DNA of 64,000 nt, taken from positions 1,880,001-1,944,000 of the forward strand of contig NZ_QKWY01000001.1 in NCBI RefSeq assembly GCF_003248355.1. Reading direction: 5' to 3'. Below are positions 61,760 through 64,000 of the stretch, one piece after another (position 1 is the first letter of the stretch; every line of letters starts with the position of its first letter). Made by a program: the position numbers and the translations under genes. This DNA is from Streptomyces sp. AC1-42W. GTDB taxonomy: Bacteria > Actinomycetota > Actinomycetes > Streptomycetales > Streptomycetaceae. The notes beneath the pieces are model-generated. The model saw only the letters and a list, made by a program, of their open reading frames with translations. It was not told where the DNA came from and ran no database searches.

Positions 61760-62961
61760 TGTCGCGGATCATCGTCGTGGGCGGTGGGATCGGTGGCCTG
61801 GCCACGGCCCTTGCCGCAGCGGCGCAGGGCCATCGCGTCATCGTCCTGGAGCGGGCCGCACAGTTCGCCGAGATCGGTGCCGGCATTCAGCTGGCCCCCA
61901 ACGGACTCCATGCCCTCGACCGGCTCGGTCTCGGCGCCACCGTCCGGGCGACCGCAGTCCGCATGGAGGAGCTGCGCTTCATGGACGGGGTCACCGGCGA
62001 GCACGTGGTGAGCATGCCGCTCACCGAGGAGTACCGCGAGCGATTCGGCAACCCGTACGTCGTGGTGCACCGCGCCGAGCTGCACACCGCGCTCCTGGAA
62101 GCGTGCCGGGCCCGCGAGGCGATCGAACTGCGCGGCGGCTGCAGCACCGTCGGTTACGAGCAGGACGGCACCGGGGTCTCGGTTCTCCTCAGCGACGGCG
62201 AACACGTCACGGCGGATGCCATGGTCGGTGCCGACGGTATCCACTCGGCGGTCCGCCGGCAACTGGTCGGCGACGGGGACCCCCGGATCTCCGGGATCAC
62301 CGTCTACCGCGCGGTGATCCCGATGGAGCAGGTGCCCGGGGAACTGCGCCACGGCGGATCGGTCACCTGGTGGACCGGCCCGCACTGCCACTTCGTGCAC
62401 TACCCGATCGCCGGCGGCAAGTATCTCAACCTTGCGGCCAGCAGCGACAACGGGGCAGCCGAGGCGCTCGCCGGGGTGCCCGTGACCAAGGACGCGGTGC
62501 GCCGGGAGTTCGGCGCGCTGGGCCCGGACGCGCAGCGCCTGCTCGAACTGGGCGAGGGCTGGAGGTCCTGGGTGCTGGTGGACCGCGACCCGGTCGAGCG
62601 CTGGACCGACGAACGGGTGGTGCTCCTCGGCGACGCGGCACACCCGATGCTCCACTACGTCGCCCAGGGTGCCTGCCAGGGCCTGGAGGACGCGGTGGCC
62701 CTGGGGGACCTGCTCGACTGCGGCGCGGACGAACTGCCGCAGCGCTTCGAGAAGTACAACGCCGAGCGTGGCGAGCGCACCGCGCGCATCCAGCGCCTCG
62801 CCCGGGAGAGCATCAAGCTCTGGCACGCCGCCGGAGCCACTGCCACGGCCCGGAACGAACGGCTCGCCGCGCTCGCTCCGGCCGAACTCCACGACTACGT
62901 GGCATGGATGCACGGCGCGCGGACCTCCACACGGACGACAGCGTGGCGGCCGGGAGCCTGA
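61759..62961 (+). CDS. FAD-dependent monooxygenase (3-hydroxybenzoate 6-hydroxylase-like)
   Basis: The 400-residue group A flavoprotein has the Rossmann motif IIVVGGGIGGLATALAAAAQG, the second FAD/NADPH motif AMVGADGIHSAVRRQL (DG), and VVLLGDAAHPMLHYVAQGACQGLEDAVALGDLL (GD motif). The sequence is close in pattern to 3-hydroxybenzoate 6-hydroxylase/salicylate hydroxylase. It should hydroxylate an aromatic ring in the cytosol. GGAGGA precedes the start; a GTG one codon earlier is also possible. Confidence 0.88.
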   Translation: MSRIIVVGGGIGGLATALAAAAQGHRVIVLERAAQFAEIGAGIQLAPNGLHALDRLGLGATVRATAVRMEELRFMDGVTGEHVVSMPLTEEYRERFGNPYVVVHRAELHTALLEACRAREAIELRGGCSTVGYEQDGTGVSVLLSDGEHVTADAMVGADGIHSAVRRQLVGDGDPRISGITVYRAVIPMEQVPGELRHGGSVTWWTGPHCHFVHYPIAGGKYLNLAASSDNGAAEALAGVPVTKDAVRREFGALGPDAQRLLELGEGWRSWVLVDRDPVERWTDERVVLLGDAAHPMLHYVAQGACQGLEDAVALGDLLDCGADELPQRFEKYNAERGERTARIQRLARESIKLWHAAGATATARNERLAALAPAELHDYVAWMHGARTSTRTTAWRPGA

Positions 62962-62966
62962 TCGAG

Positions 62967-62997
62967 CACGGGCCCACCCGCAAAGGGTGGGCCCGTG
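62967..62997. terminator. terminator hairpin between convergent genes
   Basis: A perfect 13-bp stem (62967-62979 with 62985-62997) has a GCAAA loop. It ends the SRPBCC-led operon and the convergent MFS gene. Confidence 0.8.
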
Positions 62998-63043
62998 TCG
63001 ACCGGGTGCTGGGGCCCGCAGGCGCGGGAGCCCCAAGACAGTT

Positions 63044-64000
63044 CTAGGAGGCGGAACTCTCCGTGACCAACGGCTCGTCGGCGGCTGGCTCCGTGCCCGG
63101 CCCGCCCTGTCCGGACTCGCGCCGGCCGTCGCGGCGGAAGCGCAGCGCGATCGCCACGGACGCGGCGATGCAGGCCGCCGCAATCAGGACGGCGGTGTGC
63201 AGACCGTCGGCGGTGGCCGCCCGCGACGCCTCGCCGATCGCGCCCGTACCGGTGACGGAGTTGGCGACGGCGACGAGGAGCGCCAGGCCCACCGCGCCGC
63301 CCACTTGCTGACCGGTCGATACGAGGCCCGCCGCGATGCCCTGCTCCATGGGGTCCACGCCGGACGACGACGCGGCGAACATGCTGGTGTAGAGGGCGCC
63401 CTGGCCGAGGCTGAGCACGACGAGCCCCGGCACCAGGGCCGCGTACGATCCGGACGGGGTCATCTGGAGGGCGAGCAGCAAGGTGCCCAGCGCACCCACG
63501 ACCAGGCTGCCGAGGATTGTGTTACGGGTGCCGAACCGGGTGGCGAGGCGGCCGCCGAGTGTAGAGCCCACCAGACCGGTGACCATCGGGACCAGGAACG
63601 CCAGGCCGGTCGTCAGCGCGCTGTAGCCGAGCACGTTCTGGAAGTAGACGGTCTGGAAGTAGAGCAGCGAGCCGAAGGTCGCCATGAACATGAAGGTCGT
63701 CGCCACACCGGCGGACAGGTTGCGGTTACGGAACAGGCGCAGCGGCATGAGGGGTTCGGCGCTGCGCGACTCGATGAACAGGAACACCGCGACCAGCATG
63801 ATGCCGGTAGTGACCGAGGCCAGTACCGGTACGGAGGTCCAGCCAGACTCCGGGCCCTGGACCAGGGCGAATACGGTCAGAGTCGCGCCCGCGGTGCCGG
63901 TCAGGGCGCCCGGAAGGTCGAACGAGCGGCCCGAGGCGCGCGCGCCGTCGGCCGGCAGCAGCGGGAAGGCCAGGGCGATCGCCGCCAGGGCGAGCGGCAC
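63044..64000 (-). CDS. DHA2-family MFS exporter, partial
   Basis: The C-terminal 318 residues of a 14-helix exporter are present; the N terminus lies beyond the window. Visible helices include TLTVFALVQGPESGW, FMFMATFGSLLYFQTVYFQNVLGYSALTTGLAFLVPMVTGLVG and ALVPGLVVLSLGQGALYTSMFAASS. The LLYFQTVYFQ and AGLVSTGQQVGGAVGLALL segments are typical of actinobacterial DHA2 pumps. It likely exports a product or substrate linked to the neighbouring monooxygenase operon. Confidence 0.85.
   Translation of the reverse strand: MPLALAAIALAFPLLPADGARASGRSFDLPGALTGTAGATLTVFALVQGPESGWTSVPVLASVTTGIMLVAVFLFIESRSAEPLMPLRLFRNRNLSAGVATTFMFMATFGSLLYFQTVYFQNVLGYSALTTGLAFLVPMVTGLVGSTLGGRLATRFGTRNTILGSLVVGALGTLLLALQMTPSGSYAALVPGLVVLSLGQGALYTSMFAASSSGVDPMEQGIAAGLVSTGQQVGGAVGLALLVAVANSVTGTGAIGEASRAATADGLHTAVLIAAACIAASVAIALRFRRDGRRESGQGGPGTEPAADEPLVTESSAS

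Noticed and set aside
1..64000. CRISPR arrays, integrase/att sites, plasmid or replication origins
   Set aside because: No regularly spaced repeats, no recombinase gene and no tRNA-linked duplication were seen.

Overview
The window is high-GC, gene-dense actinobacterial chromosome and almost certainly comes from a Streptomyces. The evidence is strong G/C bias at third codon positions, GTG starts, many 4-nt stop/start overlaps (GTGA, ATGA), an XRE/DUF5753 plus DUF397 module, a mycothiol-dependent isomerase family protein, DHA2-type MFS exporters, an actinobacterial RNase P RNA, and lone lytic-transglycosylase and amidase genes. It contains about 55 supported protein genes, one RNA gene, one riboswitch and two related MITE-like elements.

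Layout. (1) 0-11.5 kb: mixed housekeeping and accessory genes: secreted HNH nuclease, HAD phosphatase, Ser/Ala-rich membrane protein with a peptidoglycan-binding domain, MFS pump fused to a winged helix, GNAT, DUF2330 protein, GT87-PAP2 fusion, AEC transporter, secreted lytic transglycosylase. (2) 11.7-17.8 kb: a fully coupled five-gene ECF transport operon behind a cobalamin riboswitch. The first product is a secreted alpha/alpha-toroid (prenyltransferase/squalene-oxidase-repeat) protein like the barrel of B12 carriers, so the operon is read as a vitamin B12 importer. A MITE-like element supplies the stop codon of its last gene. (3) 17.8-19.7 kb: two DUF397 genes, an XRE/DUF5753 regulator and two divergent small genes. 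(4) 19.9-29.6 kb: the most novel locus. An 18-bp minigene, ATG to TGA, encodes the pentapeptide MSYDH behind a good ribosome binding site. It precedes a cytochrome P450, an ATP-grasp ligase, an aspartyl/asparaginyl beta-hydroxylase-like oxygenase, an arginine:amine amidinotransferase with an intact Asp-His-Cys triad, a second ATP-grasp enzyme and an unknown protein. It is flanked by a divergent, apparently frameshifted XRE/TPR regulator and a convergent APH-family kinase. The M-x-Y-x-H pattern next to a P450 is that of biarylitide-type minimal RiPPs; hydroxylation, amidination and ligation functions would make this an elaborated version. (5) 30.1-36.2 kb: a KstR-like TetR regulator with a textbook operator, divergent from a GT4, methyltransferase, alpha/alpha-barrel trio, then a mycothiol-dependent protein and a PHP phosphoesterase. 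(6) 36.2-47.4 kb: membrane protein, cell-wall amidase, methyltransferase, two divergent MFS pumps, a GT39-like membrane glycosyltransferase, and an ABC exporter with a two-component system. (7) 47.5-57.4 kb: a beta-propeller-like gene carrying an in-frame 165-bp MITE insertion, a Nif3, zinc-ribbon (CTG start), RNase H/phosphatase operon, KDPG aldolase, YaaA, an RNB nuclease, a TetR regulator, a Uma2 nuclease and rnpB. (8) 57.6-64 kb: a small-molecule cassette of quinone oxidoreductase, TetR, SRPBCC, AMP-ligase, flavin monooxygenase and an MFS pump that runs off the window.

Functions are assigned by reading motifs and recognising families; no database search was run. The strongest novel proposal is the MSYDH pentapeptide RiPP locus.
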